DNA of 64,000 nt from Mortierella sp. BCC40632 (GCA_011634665.1 WAEK01000009.1:1045501-1109500); one strand, 5' to 3'. Shown: positions 26,001 to 38,481, counted from the stretch's first letter. Numbers and translations are program-made. Notes: generated from the letters alone by a model not told the origin.

Positions 26001-28694
26001 TTGAGCCACGCATACAGTCACACATGTGTATAAAAAGCAGATGCAGGGATCAGCATTGGATGCAGGAGTATCTGCCTTTGTTTCTTTTTGAATCTCAACT
26101 AATCTTAAAAATACGCGCTGCGATAATACTATCCTTTTTTAACTCTAGGTCATACGTTGTCAAGGAGCGAATGTCACTCTTTATGATGATTGTCCCGCTC
26201 ATGTGTTTGATGTGGGGAACGTCAGCACTATTGATCTGGGGCATGATTCCAGGCCTAGGCTTTGTAAGTATCCATCTTTGAGTGAGAAGTAAAGAGGATA
26301 GAGAAGAAAAAGGCGAAATCCACTGTGGCTAAGGAATTTTGTCTTGTGGAGGTCCTTTTTGGGTATGTAGGGAACTCACATCCGTGTCTGTTCATTAATT
26401 GCTTACCCTTGATAGCTTGAGGCAATGGTCATCGGAGCGTGCGTCACCCCAACGGATCCAGTCTTGTCCAACTCGGTTGTAAAGGGTCGTTTTGCAGAGA
26501 AGCATGTCCCACCTCGTATCCGATATCTCCTTTCTGCAGAGTCTGGCGTGAACGACGGCATGGGACTGCCCTTTTTGTTCTTGGGCCTGTATCTTATTAA
26601 GGAAAGCAGTCCAGGCACGGCTGTAGCCAAGTGGTTTTACCTTGTGTGGGCATATCAGATCTTGCTGAGCATCATTATTGGAGGAGTAATTGGTGCTGCT
26701 GCTAGGAAGCTAGTTAAAGGAGCCAAGAACAGGTATGAACCAATGAAACTACTAGCGAGGGGATACATGAGGCGATCACTCTTGTTTTCTGGATCATTGA
26801 ATGTTGACAGCTAATTTGATCCGTTTATCTGTTCTAGAAACCTGATTGATAAGGAATCATTCTTGGTGTTTTCGATTGCCTTGGCGCTGGCAGTTGCGGG
26901 TATAGTCAGTATCCTTGCCTCGGATGATTTGCTTGCTTGCTTTGTCGCAGGAAACGTCTTTGCTTGGGAGTAAGTGAATTGAAATTGACGAAAAAGAGCC
27001 AATTGAGGAACGGGTGTTATTGCTATTATTTTAAAAGCGAGAGAGAGAAAGAGAGAGAAAGAGAGAAAGAAATGGAACACTGACATGGTACTATTGGGAC
27101 ATCAATTCAATTATTTAGCGATTGGTTTTCTAATGAGATTGCAGAAGCCCATATCCAAGAAATTATTGATATGTTGCTGAATTTGGCTTGCTTTGTCTAC
27201 ATTGGAGCTTCGATTCCGTTCTCAAGCTTTGGTGATGCAGCGCTGCAGCTCTCTGTCTGGCGGCTTGTGGTCCTTGCAATCCTAATCCTCGTGTTCCGGA
27301 GACTGCCTTTTGTGCTGGGACTCAAGACGTTTATCCCAGCATTATCCAGTTATCGCGAGGCGGCTTTTGCAGGATGGTTCGGACCCGTGGGTGTTGGAGC
27401 AGTGTTCTTTACCAAGGTGACAGCGCTGATGACTTCGCCAGAACATATTGGCGAAAATGCCCATAATGCTGACAGGTTGAACCGAGTCAGAGAGGTTATC
27501 TTCCCCGTGGTCATGTTCTTAGTCCTATCGAGTGTGCTGATTCATGGTATCACGGTCCCATTGCTCCATCTCCAGTACAAATATACCAGGACATGGTCCA
27601 GGAAGCGTGAGGATAGCAATCACGTGGTTACACGACTGCCTCATATCAATATTGGCGACGAAATTGTTCTGCGACCTCCAACCATTAGTGGTTCAAGCAT
27701 TGGCGGAGGTGGAGGCGATGGCAATGGCAGTGGTGATCAGGAACAGCGTACAATCGGATATGATAACCAACGATCCATTGGATATGATAACCAGCGGTCC
27801 ATTGGATTTGACAATCAGAGATCGATTGGATATGATCCCCAGAGGTCGGTCGGATACGATCACCAGCGGTCAGTCAATGGACGGTCTCTTGGATATGGAA
27901 CGCTTCCGTACAAGGCATTTGGGATTGCTGGAGTTCCGGATTTGAGTAAGCCTGCAGCGCCTGCAAGAACTCTTCAGGATGTGGTACAAGAGATGAAGGA
28001 AGCCTCGGCCTCGTCAAGAGGAAACCGCAATTGGCGATCATCGATGTTGTCCCCGTCGACTGCTCATAGTCGAAATGAGAGTCTTGGCACTAGTGGAATC
28101 TCGAGTGAAGCAGCAGCCTCCAATGAACGAGCAAATGCAAGTACGGTACCACGCGATGGCATTTCTATCAGCTTTGACGTCCCACAAAAAGAGATGAAGG
28201 AAACGAGCAGGGATACTAGCAACAGCGACAGCGGTTCGGCCAGTAGTACGAACACAACAGACGCCAAGGAGATTGCAGAGGAGATGCGACGAGACCACCC
28301 ATCAATGCACTCATCCCCACTGCCTCCTCCACGCATTATTGACTCTGGTTCTTTTCGAAGTGGAAATGAGGATGGATCCAATTCTCAGGACTCGAGCTCG
28401 TTGACGGCTGTGTCGGGTCATGCATTGTCACCAGTACCAGGAGCACTGAATGGATCGAGGACTAGACTTCATGAGGTGGAGAGGGAGGAGGATCGAGGTT
28501 TGGTCCGAACCGTGAGTCATGAGATAGATGCTAATGGAAGAGACCATGTCAAGGTTGAACAGCATCGGAAGGATGATTCCAAGAGTAGAAGCAGCCACGA
28601 CAGTCATCGTGGGTCGAGGCATAGTGAGGAAGCAGCAGGAGCAGGGTCATCTGCAGGGCACCGTCTTGGAGATTTGTTTAGACCGCACCAGTAA
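23011..28694 (+). CDS. Plasma-membrane Na+(K+)/H+ antiporter, Nha1/Sod2 type (CPA1 family)
   Basis: Exons 23011-23140, 25345-25495, 26149-26263, 26416-26732, 26838-26969 and 27119-28694 join in frame to 806 residues. The family exchanges cytosolic Na+, Li+ or K+ for external H+ and sets salt tolerance and pH. Exon 1 gives TM1 and the conserved end VKEKLFISEA; exon 2 continues FGIIIGPYAIGIFDPLSW. Hallmarks are TPTDPVLSNSVVKG (T145, D146) and the ion-binding pair in SGVNDGMGLPF (N178, D179). Membrane segments continue to about residue 420, ending near VFFTKVTALMTSPEH and the helix before HGITVPLLHLQYKY. A hydrophilic cytosolic tail of about 350 residues follows, as in yeast Nha1, with an octapeptide repeat (IGYDNQRS) at about 493-545 and Ser/Asp/Glu/Arg-rich segments. 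Introns 1 and 2 are unusually long (2204 and 653 bases). Regulation is not visible beyond a CT-rich leader. Confidence 0.92.
23141..25344 (+). other. 2.2-kb first intron of the antiporter gene
   Basis: Donor GTAAGT at 23141 and acceptor ATAG at 25341-25344. The inside carries poly-T/A runs and GA stretches like the spacers of this window. A 251-codon minus-strand frame at 23777-24532 includes poly-Phe read from a T run and shows no domain, so it was not called. No transposon ends or terminal repeats were seen. Confidence 0.7.
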
Positions 28695-29726
28695 CTCTCA
28701 GCATTAGGCTATTTGCCTGCTAAATGTTTAGTTTAGTTTTTTCTTTTTTTTCTTTTCCCCCCTCTCACCCATGACATTATCTGACATACCAAAAGAGCAT
28801 TGATACACATCATATTGCCTAGCATAATAGTAATTTTTTTTACAAAAGACTTTTTTCTATCTCTTATTTTGGCAGGATTACTGCTTTTTTCTTCTTCATC
28901 ATCATCATCATCATGCCTCTCCCCCCTGGATCTGTGAATAGAGTCTCCGCCTGCTGCGGACGGCCATCTATTTTGCCTCGGCGGTTGTAGTACGTTTTTT
29001 TTTTTTTTTTTTTTTTTTCTCTTTCTCATTCTCTCTCACTTTTTGTTTTTAACAGATTTTGGGCAATGCTTGGCAGACTGACAGGGTTTTCGTTTTAACG
29101 CCTTCATTCAGCTCTTTTTTTCTTTTTCTTTTTCTTTTTCTTTTCAAGTATGCTTGGCTATGATGTGGATCAGCTGAAAGTGCACGCCATGCTGACAAAT
29201 GAGAGAGAAAGAGAGAAAAGAGAGCAAAGAGGAAGGAAGGAAGGAGTCTCATAGACAAGGTTGTATTGTTGCCTAGGAGGAAATGACAGAGGAAGGGGAA
29301 AACGGGTGGCAGGGAGGAAGGAAGGAAGAGGGAGGGAAGGAGAAGGGGGGAGGGGGGGATGACTTACACGCCGGCGGACCGACTAGTGGACTTGCGCCAA
29401 ACAGTTGAGTTGAGAGGACAAAAAAGAAAGAGAGTTGGTCGGGGATGTGGCCGATGTGCTACGCCCGACATTCTAAAAAGAAAAAAGAAAAAAAAATAAG
29501 GCCGAGCTCCTTGTCTGTTCAGTCTCATTTTTACTCGGTCAAAAACTTGCACCACTTCGATTCGCTCGACTAGCAGATAGTCCTACATTTTTTTTATTCT
29601 TTTGTAGCAGCAGCTCACTCATCCAGAGACAGTCAAGGCATTGAGAAAAGAGTGTTTCCCAGGAAGAAGAGAATGAGCGACACAAACAAAGTATGAAGCC
29701 TGAACCTAGCCAACAGGGTACAAGGT

Positions 29727-29815
<89 letters not shown>

Positions 29816-31719
29816 GAGACAACAAAGACGGAACACAAGAAAAGAGAAAGAGCAAGATTGCGTGCTTGGCCCATATTTCATTTCCACAAACCCATTCTCT
29901 ATCTGCTCTCTCCCTCTCTGGTTGTTTTTTTTTTCTGGCTCTCTTGTTACCTGCAAATGTCACGTCTTTGCGTGATGGAATTGTGTGACAGGACATTCAC
30001 AACAAACACACCCACACCCACCCACACGAGACAGACAGAGAGAGACAGGGACAGGGGGAACGACAAGAGGCAGCAAACCTGTCAAAAATAAGGACGCGTC
30101 AAAAACTACTTTTCCCTCTCCACCCTCCTCCCTAGTCGTTATCAGCTACAAAGCAGATGCAGTGCCACTCTTTACTTTTGCTCTCCTTCAGAATAAACGG
30201 CTGCATTGGCGCGGCGCGCGCGTATTGCATTAGATGAAAAAAAAAGACTGTCTGCATTGAGGACATGGTAATAGAATGATAGTAAAAAGAAAGAGAAAAG
30301 AAAAAAAGCCAAGACGCCGTAAACCAGGGAGCATATTGAATAAATGAAGGGATTAGGGAGGAAGGAGAAGGGTAGGGTAGGGTAGGGGGGGGTGAGGAGG
30401 AGAGAATCGAGGAACAAACGAACTAACAACAATGATACCAATGAAAGAGTCTTGTTCGTTTCATGCGATTGCCCGATTTTCAAGCTCTCGATGAAAGTCG
30501 CGCCATTTGTTGAACAGCCAAAGAAACACAAAGAGTAGCCAAACAACCTATTACGTAGAGAGAGCGAGAAAGAGAGCGAGCTGAGCGAGAGTGAGAGAGA
30601 GTGAGAGTATGTGAGAGAGAATTCTTTCGTTCCTTTGTAAATCACCTCATCTTGTAGAATGCATTGACTACACAAGAAGTAAAAAAAGGGAAGAGGGGCA
30701 GGGGTGGAGATAGAGAGGAAAGGAAGGGGAAAGGGGATTGGAAGCAAGAGAGTTGAGAGTAAGAGAAGGAAGGTAAAAGGAGAGTGGGGGATCCATCTCT
30801 GCCCTTTTGCAGAAAAAACGTAAAGGAAGATCGCCTCAAAAGAAAAAAGAAAAAAAAAGGTTGCACGTTGTTTCTTGCTTTTTTTTCCTTTTTTTTTTTT
30901 CTTTCTTTCACCAATGAATTGGATGGGTTGTCCCCGAAAAAAAGAAAGGAAAAGGGGCCGGGGAAAGGGGCATTGGAGAAAGAAAAAAAAAAAGAGAGAG
31001 AGAGAACCCAACCATCCACAAAGAGAACAGGAGTGCTGTGACAAGAAAGCGAACAAACTGAGGTTTCCCACTCCATCTCCCCACCTCCACCCCCACCCCG
31101 CAATGGTCCAAAGGGAGAAGGGGTTTGGGGAGAGACAAAGAGAGTGACAGATAGGGCCCAGCGGACCAAGACAGGGCCTGTGTCAGGCCCAGTTGGTCTG
31201 TTCTGTGTGGGCTTGGGTCTCTTTCTTTTTTTTTTTGAGCGAGATTTGTTCGATGTATGTACGCACAAGCACCTTTGTTGCAGCCCGGAGTGAGAGCCGC
31301 GAGATGCTGCATGGACGGGCAGGGGGGATGGCCCGCGGATGACCCGAAGAGAGAGCGACGTGCGAAAGAGAGAGAAAGTGAGCGAGTGAGGAAGAAGGAG
31401 AGGCCGGCGGGTCGGTCGGATGGCGACATTGGCACGGAGGAGTGGTGCCATTAACTAGGACGCAGTGGTGTCTGTGGCACAGGATGGACCTTTTTTTTTT
31501 TTCTTCTTTGCAGCATCAGCAGTGGCAGCAACATCAGCATTGACAGCAACAATAGCATTAGCATTAGCGACAGCTCCCTGCAGTATGTATGTGTGTATGT
31601 GTTGTGTGTGGCCTTGGCGGTGTCTGTGTGCCGGAGCTGGACAAGTGCTTTTGTTGGGAGATAGTTCGTCGTAGCACGCGCATCATATTTGCAGCAGTGC
31701 GCCCGTTGACAAGTGAGAG

Positions 31720-31761
<42 letters not shown>

Positions 31762-32574
31762 TGTTTGAGTTGTTGGGACCAGAGAGAAAGACCGTCTGAC
31801 TTGGACCAGAGAGAAAGAGTCTTTCTTTCTTTCTCTCTCTTTCTATCACGTCGTTGTCGCGGGTCTGTTTGTGTTGTTGGGACCATACAAATACCGTCTT
31901 TCTCTCTTTCTCTCTTCATCAATCTAATGTTTTGGACCAAAAGAGGATTGAGCTCTCTCTCTCTCTCTCTCTTTTTTCTTTCTCTCTTTCTCTCTCTCTC
32001 TCTCTATCTCTCCACTCTCCACTAACTCCACCCATCCAACCCTTTTAACCACCGCTCTCTTTCTCTCTTTCTCTTTCTCTTTTTTTTTTTCTCTCTGCAC
32101 CTCGATCTTTCTTTTCGAATCCCACTCGTGCTCCCCCGATTCTCCAGATCTCTTCCTCCTCCCTCCAACACCACAACGCCTGGGCAGCAAAACGCGCACG
32201 CGCACGCACTCTCTCTCTCTCATCTCTCTAAAACATCTCTTTCTTTCTCTCTCAGCACCCTATTCGCCCTGTTCGCCCTGACCCTCTCCCGTCCCTTTCT
32301 TCTCCTTTTGACTCGATCATGAGAATCCTCTTCTGAGGCTGTTCCATCGGATCATCAACGTCCCTTCAAAAGACACCCACACACACTCTTCTCTCTCCTC
32401 TCCTCTCTCTAGCTCTCTCTCGCTCTCTCGCTCTCTCTCTCTTTCTCCCTTTCTCTTTCTCTCTCTCCTCTCTCTCCTCCACTCACTCTCACACACAGAC
32501 ACCCACAGGCGCCCTGTGCGCTGACTCTAATCTCCTTCTCTCCTTTACACATCCATCTTCACTCTTTTTCCGCC
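28695..32574. other. Low-complexity spacer
   Basis: Nearly 4 kb without a supported gene. It contains poly-T runs (28996-29018), GGAA repeats (29230-29345), a perfect AG repeat, GGTAG repeats (30371-30390), more AG (31726-31758) and extended CT-rich sequence from 31820 to 32500. The CT-rich end is probably the promoter and leader of the F-box/WD40 gene. Frames here translate as Ser/Leu, Arg/Glu or Phe repeats. Confidence 0.6.
29731..29810. repeat. (AG)40 dinucleotide microsatellite
   Basis: Forty uninterrupted AG units, the longest perfect dinucleotide run in the window. Confidence 0.97.
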
Positions 32575-35298
32575 ATGTCCTTCGACTCTCCCTCGCCATC
32601 CCCTTCAGACGACTCAGAGTCGATTGCTCCTTCTCTCTGCCTCAACCCTGATGTTCTCGAAGATCTTGCGCCTGTCCAGCCAACCAAGGAGAACATTCTC
32701 CCTTCATCCTTCCCGACTCTCTCTTGGTCCGAGCAATCCAATGCCGCCAACACAGCCGCAAAGGCCGAAAAACGTCTTTGTTACCGCCATCGCCCCGACC
32801 TGCGTTCCAAACGCGCTGCAGACGAGATTCAGCTTGAACAGCTGCAGCAGGTAGAGTGTCCCCCCCTCTCCCTCTCCCTCTCCCTCTCTCCCTCTCTCTT
32901 ATGCCCCGACCGACCAGTGTTTACCTTGTTTTTCCCATCCAGACAAAAGTACCCTTTCTCTTTCCATTCTCTACACTTTCTTATTATTTTTTTTTTCTCT
33001 CCGACTGCCAACGTCTCTGTGTGTGTGCTTTCTCGTTCTTCCTACACTCCTTCCCCCCCCAGCCCGTTGTCCTGGATGTTGAGGCTGTGTGTGGCCAAAA
33101 AAGATTCGTGTGTGCCTGTGGATCTAGAGAGGCGGGGTGAAGCATCCTCGGCTCTCAGTGTTTTCTTTTCCTTCCTTCCTTCCTTCTGCGAGAGAGAGAG
33201 AGAGATCGGTGACTAACATTGTTATGCATCGTCGGGTCTTTTGGTTTTTTTTCACATCGAATCCTTTGCGTGCGGTGGTTTTTTCCCATAGGAAATCAAG
33301 CGACTGCCGTCAATCGACCAGCAGATCATCTCACATATCTGGTCTCTCTTTGGGAGTGCCCCTGCCAGCCATCGCCAGCTCGTCCTCAGTGGATTGCTGA
33401 CCCAATGCTGTGTGCCCCAACTCTCTTTTCTATCCAACCATCTGCAGCCGTTGCTCCGGATCGACTTTTTGTCTATCACCCCGCCCGAGATTGCTTTCCG
33501 TATCCTTTCCTATCTCGACGCCTCCTCACTCTGTCATGCTGCTCAGGTCTGCAAGAGTTGGAAGCGACTCGCAGACGATGATGTTGTCTGGCATCGTATG
33601 TGTGAACAGCATATTGGCCTCAAATGCACTAAATGTGGTTGGGGCTTGCCCTTGCTTGAAAAGAAAAAGGTGCGCCATCGACGACTCGCCGATACACATC
33701 TAGCTCATGACCCCTCCCATACTACCCCTCAGTCTACCTCCACCGCTACCGCTTCTTCTTCGTCTGCCACTGCCTCAGCCCATTCGTTGCAACGCGAACA
33801 CAATATCGACGAGAGTGACCCTGAAGATCTTCATCCTCTTCACCGGTCATCCAATACTTCCAATCGGCTTCAACCCGTGCCATCCCACCCTTCACCTCCT
33901 ATTTCAACCGCATCACTCTCACCCACAGAGTCCACGCCTGCGGCCTGGCCAGATCGGAGAAGAAGTGCATCGAACGAAGCCGAGTCGGACCGTGCATCCA
34001 AACGAGCGCGTCGTAGCTCTCGTTCACCTTCCCCTGTTGGTGGTTCGTCCACCAAGCGATCTACGCCTCTTTTCCAATCCCCCGAGCCACCTGTCAAACC
34101 CGAGACAGTGACCAAGCGACCCTGGAAAGAGATTTATTCGGAACGACTGATTGTTGAACGGAATTGGCGGAAACGCAATTATCGACAACGCGCGTTCCGT
34201 GGACACACGGATGGAGTGATGTGTCTTCAGTTTGACGACTCGTTCCTGATCACGGGCTCGTACGACAACACAGCCAAAGTATGGAACATTGAAACGGGCG
34301 AATGTCTACGAACGTTGGTTGGACACGTGCTCTGTGTACGAGCCTTACATTTCGATGAAGCCAAGTTGATCACGGGCTCAATGGATCGGACGCTCAAGAT
34401 CTGGAATTATCACACAGGTCAATGCATCCGGACCCTTCAGGGCCATACAGACGGAATTGTGACCCTCGACTTTGATTCTCGGATCCTGGCCTCTGGATCT
34501 GCAGATGCCACGATCAAGATCTGGAACTTTGCCACTGGTGAATGCTCCACGCTCAAAGGTCATTGTGATCTAGTGAACAAAGTCCAGATTTATAAAAAGA
34601 AGTTGCTCGTCTCGGCCAGTGATGACACGACAGTCAAGTTGTGGGACATTGCAACACGATCGTGTTTGAGGACATTTACGGGTCATGTGGGTCGTGTTCA
34701 GTGTCTACAGACCTCGGGAGATGCCTTGATCTCGATCATTGTTGACCGAATCCGAAAACGACCTCTTGCAGATGGATCTCCACGACGATTGAATGGACAA
34801 GGGTCAGGATCGAGTGCAGGATCAGGATCCCGAAGCAATGGTGCTAGTAGTGGTACTAACACCAATGTCTGTAGTATCAACCGATCGGGAGTGATGGCCA
34901 CAAACACTGCCGCTGCCACAACGACAGCCATAACGAGTCCATCCTCTCCTCGACCCGATTCACTTTCCGATCCTGAGACTCGGACCATGATGCAAATCAT
35001 TGTGACGGGAGGATTGGACAATACGCTCAAGATTTGGGATGTCGAGACAGGAGAATGTATTAGCACGCTGTTTGGTCACGTTGAAGGTGTTTGGTCACTT
35101 GCTTTCGACAAGTTACGAATTGTGTCTGGAAGTTTGGATCGAACGATCAAGGTGTGGGATACGGAAAGTGGACGATGTTTGTATACGTTGCAAGGCCATG
35201 AGGGTCCTGTGACCTGTGTCGGATTGGGCGATACACGGATTGTGAGTGGATCGGATGATGGCGTAGTTTTTGTCTGGGACTATGGAGTCCGATCGTAG
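32575..35298 (+). CDS. F-box/WD40 substrate receptor of an SCF ubiquitin ligase (Met30/SconB-like)
   Basis: Exons 32575-32850 and 33292-35298 (intron GTAGAG...CATAG, 441 bases) encode 760 residues. An F-box lies at about 154-200 (ITPPEIAFRILSYLDASSLC, then VCKSWKRLA), preceded by a region like the Met30 dimerisation segment. A CTKCGWGLPLL element follows, then a Ser-rich linker and a conserved NWRKRNYRQR entry to the propeller. From residue 395 seven WD40 repeats are seen, each opening with GH (GHTDGV, GHVLCV, GHTDGI, GHCDLV, GHVGRV, GHVEGV, GHEGPV). A low-complexity insert of about 90 residues sits between repeats 5 and 6. Met30/SconB proteins bind Skp1 through the F-box and target regulators of sulfur assimilation (Met4/Cys3-type bZIP factors) for ubiquitination; they also affect cell-cycle entry. 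The match in order and spacing is better to Met30 than to Cdc4, but Pop1-like function cannot be excluded. Confidence 0.88.
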
Positions 35299-35384
35299 GA
35301 GAGGAAAAAAAAATGGATTTCTCTCCTTGCGTTCCTCTTTTTTTTTTTTTTTATTATTATTTTTTTCCTTCTTCTATTCCCTTC

Positions 35385-35435
<51 letters not shown>

Positions 35436-35515
35436 CTCACTTTGATTGCTTTTGCTGCATTGTACTCTTAGTTTAACACACGCTCTATCCCGCGTATAAC
35501 GCGATTGTAAATATA

Positions 35516-35551
<36 letters not shown>

Positions 35552-36342
35552 CCTGATTGTTGCGGATGAAATTCGATTAAAGGGGAAAATGCTGTCAGGC
35601 CTCTACAAATACTATTGTCATTGTCACAGAAACTGCGCAATAGGTTCCGAAAGAAGCCCCAGTAATTAAAATCTATCAAGCACAGCCGCGCAACAATCAC
35701 GATAATTTCTCCTATTGGTCTTGATTATGTGCCTGTCGATCCTGTTTCGCTATCCAGCTCTATCCTGTACTATATTCTAGCTTTTACCCTCTACCACAAC
35801 AACAGGCGGAGTGGTGTCAAAACCCCAGAGTAGCATACAGATTTACAGATTCAAAGTCCTCGACGCTTGTCTCTCATCCCAAAGCTGGGTTCTACTCAGC
35901 TATCTTGGATCGTTCAAAGAATTGACATTTGTGTGCAATATATCTTCACGATCCAGAGTTCCTTAAACGCCCAGAAGGATTTTAGAAGGTGGTTCTTTGG
36001 GCGTCCTGCTGGCTCCTCTCTCCCCCTCTTGTCTGCTTTTTTTTTACTTTAACCTTGATTTGTTGGTGTTGATCCGAGGAGCAGCTCGAGGATATGTTCT
36101 GATAGAGTGTTGTCTGAATCATTTGCCAACTGGGCCCCTACCTTCTCGCTTAAAAATAATCTGGCCTTGCCTCGCCCTCCCTTCTGCGCTGGTGAATGTC
36201 TTAAAAGTGCAATTGAGGATTGCAAATGAAGTTGGCTGAACTCTCGAGATTTCAGTAGGTTGCGTTACAAGCCTACTGACCCAGCACACAATGCCACATT
36301 GTGTACGCGTAACTTTGTTCTCCTCGCCAAACCAAGTTGTAG
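35299..36342. other. 3' flank of the F-box gene and start of the accessory island
   Basis: Has poly-T, a CT repeat (35389-35431), then ATATAATA followed by a run of about 30 A (35519-35548), which may mark the polyadenylation region. After 35560 the texture changes to ordinary mixed-base sequence with short frames only. A perfect inverted repeat, ACACAATG-CCA-CATTGTGT, lies at about 36285-36303. Confidence 0.5.
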
Positions 36343-36483
36343 TCCAACTACCACTTGTTAGGCTTTCTCCCTTTTACGCTTGGTTGCTCTGACACCTTTC
36401 AGGGTAGGCAAAGTCGTCTCAGATTTCAAATTTCTACCGCAACAGGCGTTGCACTCGCCGTGAGACTCCAGGTCGCGAAGTAG
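36343..36483 (+). pseudogene. Decayed fragment, copy 1 of the island gene family
   Basis: The plus frame reads SNYHLLGFLPFTLGCSDTFQ and runs to a stop at 36481. It aligns without gaps to the segment YNYRL-stop-GFLPYALGRPNTLE of the larger pseudogene at 40.8 kb, sharing GFLP, the following LG, and T with similar neighbours. Upstream codons in this frame have a stop immediately before, and downstream frames are broken. So this is a short relic of the same family. No function can be read from it. Confidence 0.5.
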
Positions 36484-36988
36484 ATGAGACCTTGACAATG
36501 TCCAGGCAGACAACGACTAGTGGTCAAAGAGATGTAGTCACTTAGGCACTTCATGCCTCCTATTGTATGTAGTGGGTTTGGTAATCCGATCCTCTTTGAC
36601 CACTGCTCTATTCTAACTATCCTTCGCACTCAGTCGTCCAAAGCTCCATGAAACAAGCAACAATCATGGATGGCGCGCGGTTTTATTCGACCTACAAAGA
36701 ACATGACATTTTCTACCATAACGCTGCATTTCGCCCAATGTGGTCACCTTCAAGATATCAACAAACTGGGAAAAAAAATGTAATGGTTAGCAATCTGGAG
36801 AGATAAACACAACCACACAACTCCTTTAATGCTATTAAACCACATAGTGTGGTGGTCCCAGTCACCCAGTGGCGAAAACAACCGCATCTGGTAAAGACTT
36901 ATGTTCACCAAAGCCATCATCTCGTGGAGAAATGAATAGCATCGATTGCTCCACTACCACGGTCAAAGAAAATAGAATGACAATCGTG

Positions 36989-37057
36989 GAGAGGCCGTAG
37001 CAAGAGACAGTCTAGTGCGGTAGCTTAGCCTATGCGCCTCTCATGTACCCAAGGAGC
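36989..37057 (+). repeat. tRNA-like dispersed repeat, copy 1
   Basis: Shares with three nearby copies the order GAGGYCRTAGCAAGA, then TAGYGCGRTAGCTTAG, then YTCTCATGTACCCA. The block resembles the D-arm/A-box and the CAT anticodon region of an elongator tRNA-Met, but the spacing between them is about five bases too short for a functional tRNA. Probably a tRNA-derived SINE or a satellite built from one. Confidence 0.55.
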
Positions 37058-37125
37058 AACCAACTGCTTAGCTCAAGATCAGCACCACCACCTCAAATCG
37101 CAAGGACAAAGCCTTGGACCGAGGT

Positions 37126-37195
37126 GAGGTCATAGCAAGAAGCAGTCTAGCGCGATAGCTTAGCCTATGTGCTTCTCATGTACCCACGGGGCAAT
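37126..37195 (+). repeat. tRNA-like dispersed repeat, copy 2
   Basis: Reads TAGCGCGATAGCTTAGCCTA then GTGCTTCTCATGTACCCACG. Same orientation as copy 1. Confidence 0.55.
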
Positions 37196-37372
37196 CCTTT
37201 GCTGAAGCGATATGGATCCCTGCTGTTCCTAGCAAGAAGTAGACCCGAAAAACGAATGGGGTCATATTGAGGAGGTTCGCTCACACGACACAACCACCTA
37301 ACCCTCATGGACCCACGAGTCTGACGGAGAGCATACTATTCAAGTCAAAGCACCACCATTGCCATAAGCAAG

Positions 37373-37441
37373 GAGAGGTCATAGCAAGAGACAGTCTAGC
37401 GCGATAGCTTAGACTATGTGCCTCTCATGTACCCAAGGAAT
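37373..37441 (+). repeat. tRNA-like dispersed repeat, copy 3
   Basis: Reads TAGCGCGATAGCTTAGACTA then GTGCCTCTCATGTACCCAAG. It is followed by AGCTCAAATCCAGCACCAC at about 37456, which is close to a tRNA B-box/T-loop and 3' end. Confidence 0.55.
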
Positions 37442-37477
37442 AACTCGAAAGCACCAGCTCAAATCCAGCACCACGAA

Positions 37478-37541
37478 GGAGGTCGTAGCAAGAAGCAAGT
37501 TAGCGCGGTAGCTTAACTTATGTGCTTCTCATGTACCCACA
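37478..37541 (+). repeat. tRNA-like dispersed repeat, copy 4
   Basis: Reads TAGCGCGGTAGCTTAACTTA then GTGCTTCTCATGTACCCACA. The most diverged of the four copies. Confidence 0.5.
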
Positions 37542-38481
37542 GTGGACCCTGCTCGCATCCATTCTCGAGATCCGTGCAACAACGCCGCGTTTAGCTCTTT
37601 CAAATGCCACCATTACCTTGTACGCATAGGTCCTTGATGTCAGAACCGGTCTAAGGGCAATGGAAGTGTGCGTGCTAACCCCCCACCCCCAAAGGCGCAA
37701 TGGAGCTCAAGTGTTGTCTACTTCAGGAAGCCAGAGGACTTGGTTTCTGATGCGACATGGGGCTAAAATGAGATCTGATTGCGCAAGAAAGAATGGTACT
37801 GCGCGAATCGACAAAGAACCAGTTGTTTCCCTACAATGTTTAATATCGTCCCCTTCGGGCTCCTTTTTCAGGACTTCATCTGTTGGTGGCAAATCCGTAA
37901 AATAAACTTACAGATTTTCATCTCTCGAGCGACGGAGTGCCATGGTCTTTACCAGCTGGATGGCCTACCGCAGAGGAATTAAGTCAGATCTTGAGATTAA
38001 GGTCACACGCACTGGAACATCGATCAAGAAAGGTAAACGCGAGCTGAAGGTTGATATCCATCTTCAAGTTGATCAGAGACGACTACCTGGCGACGACGTT
38101 TTGCCGTGCTCTTGACTAAAGTCGACTCTACACCTACTTTTATGGCTTGCCCACGAGAGAGTGGATACCATGGAGATGTCAAAGAGGGTTAAGATAGTTA
38201 GAAGGTGAAAGGCAACTAACTGAGAGCCATCACAACAGGAGCAACTACAACAAAGCAAGGAAAGATAACACGTGTACAGACCGTATAACAGCTATGCATC
38301 GAGTCACTCATCAGTCAAATAGAACCCATCAGGGCTATTGCTAGGAGTTCAATTTTATCCGCGAGACTCGATACATTCTCCTCAACCAAATAGACCCTTG
38401 GAATCCTTTGTTCTGGATTGATGCCTTCTGCTTGATCAAGGAGCAGAAAAAGACTTTTCTAAGTACCATAGAAGAAGACAT

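Noticed and set aside
30360..30395. Telomere-like GGTAGGGTAGGG sequence (also at 20931-20950)
   Set aside because: Short, imperfect and internal to a spacer; not TTAGGG arrays.
37081..37541. CRISPR-like array from the four repeats
   Set aside because: Repeats are 65-70 bp, diverged and irregularly spaced in a eukaryotic genome; tRNA-like signals explain them better.
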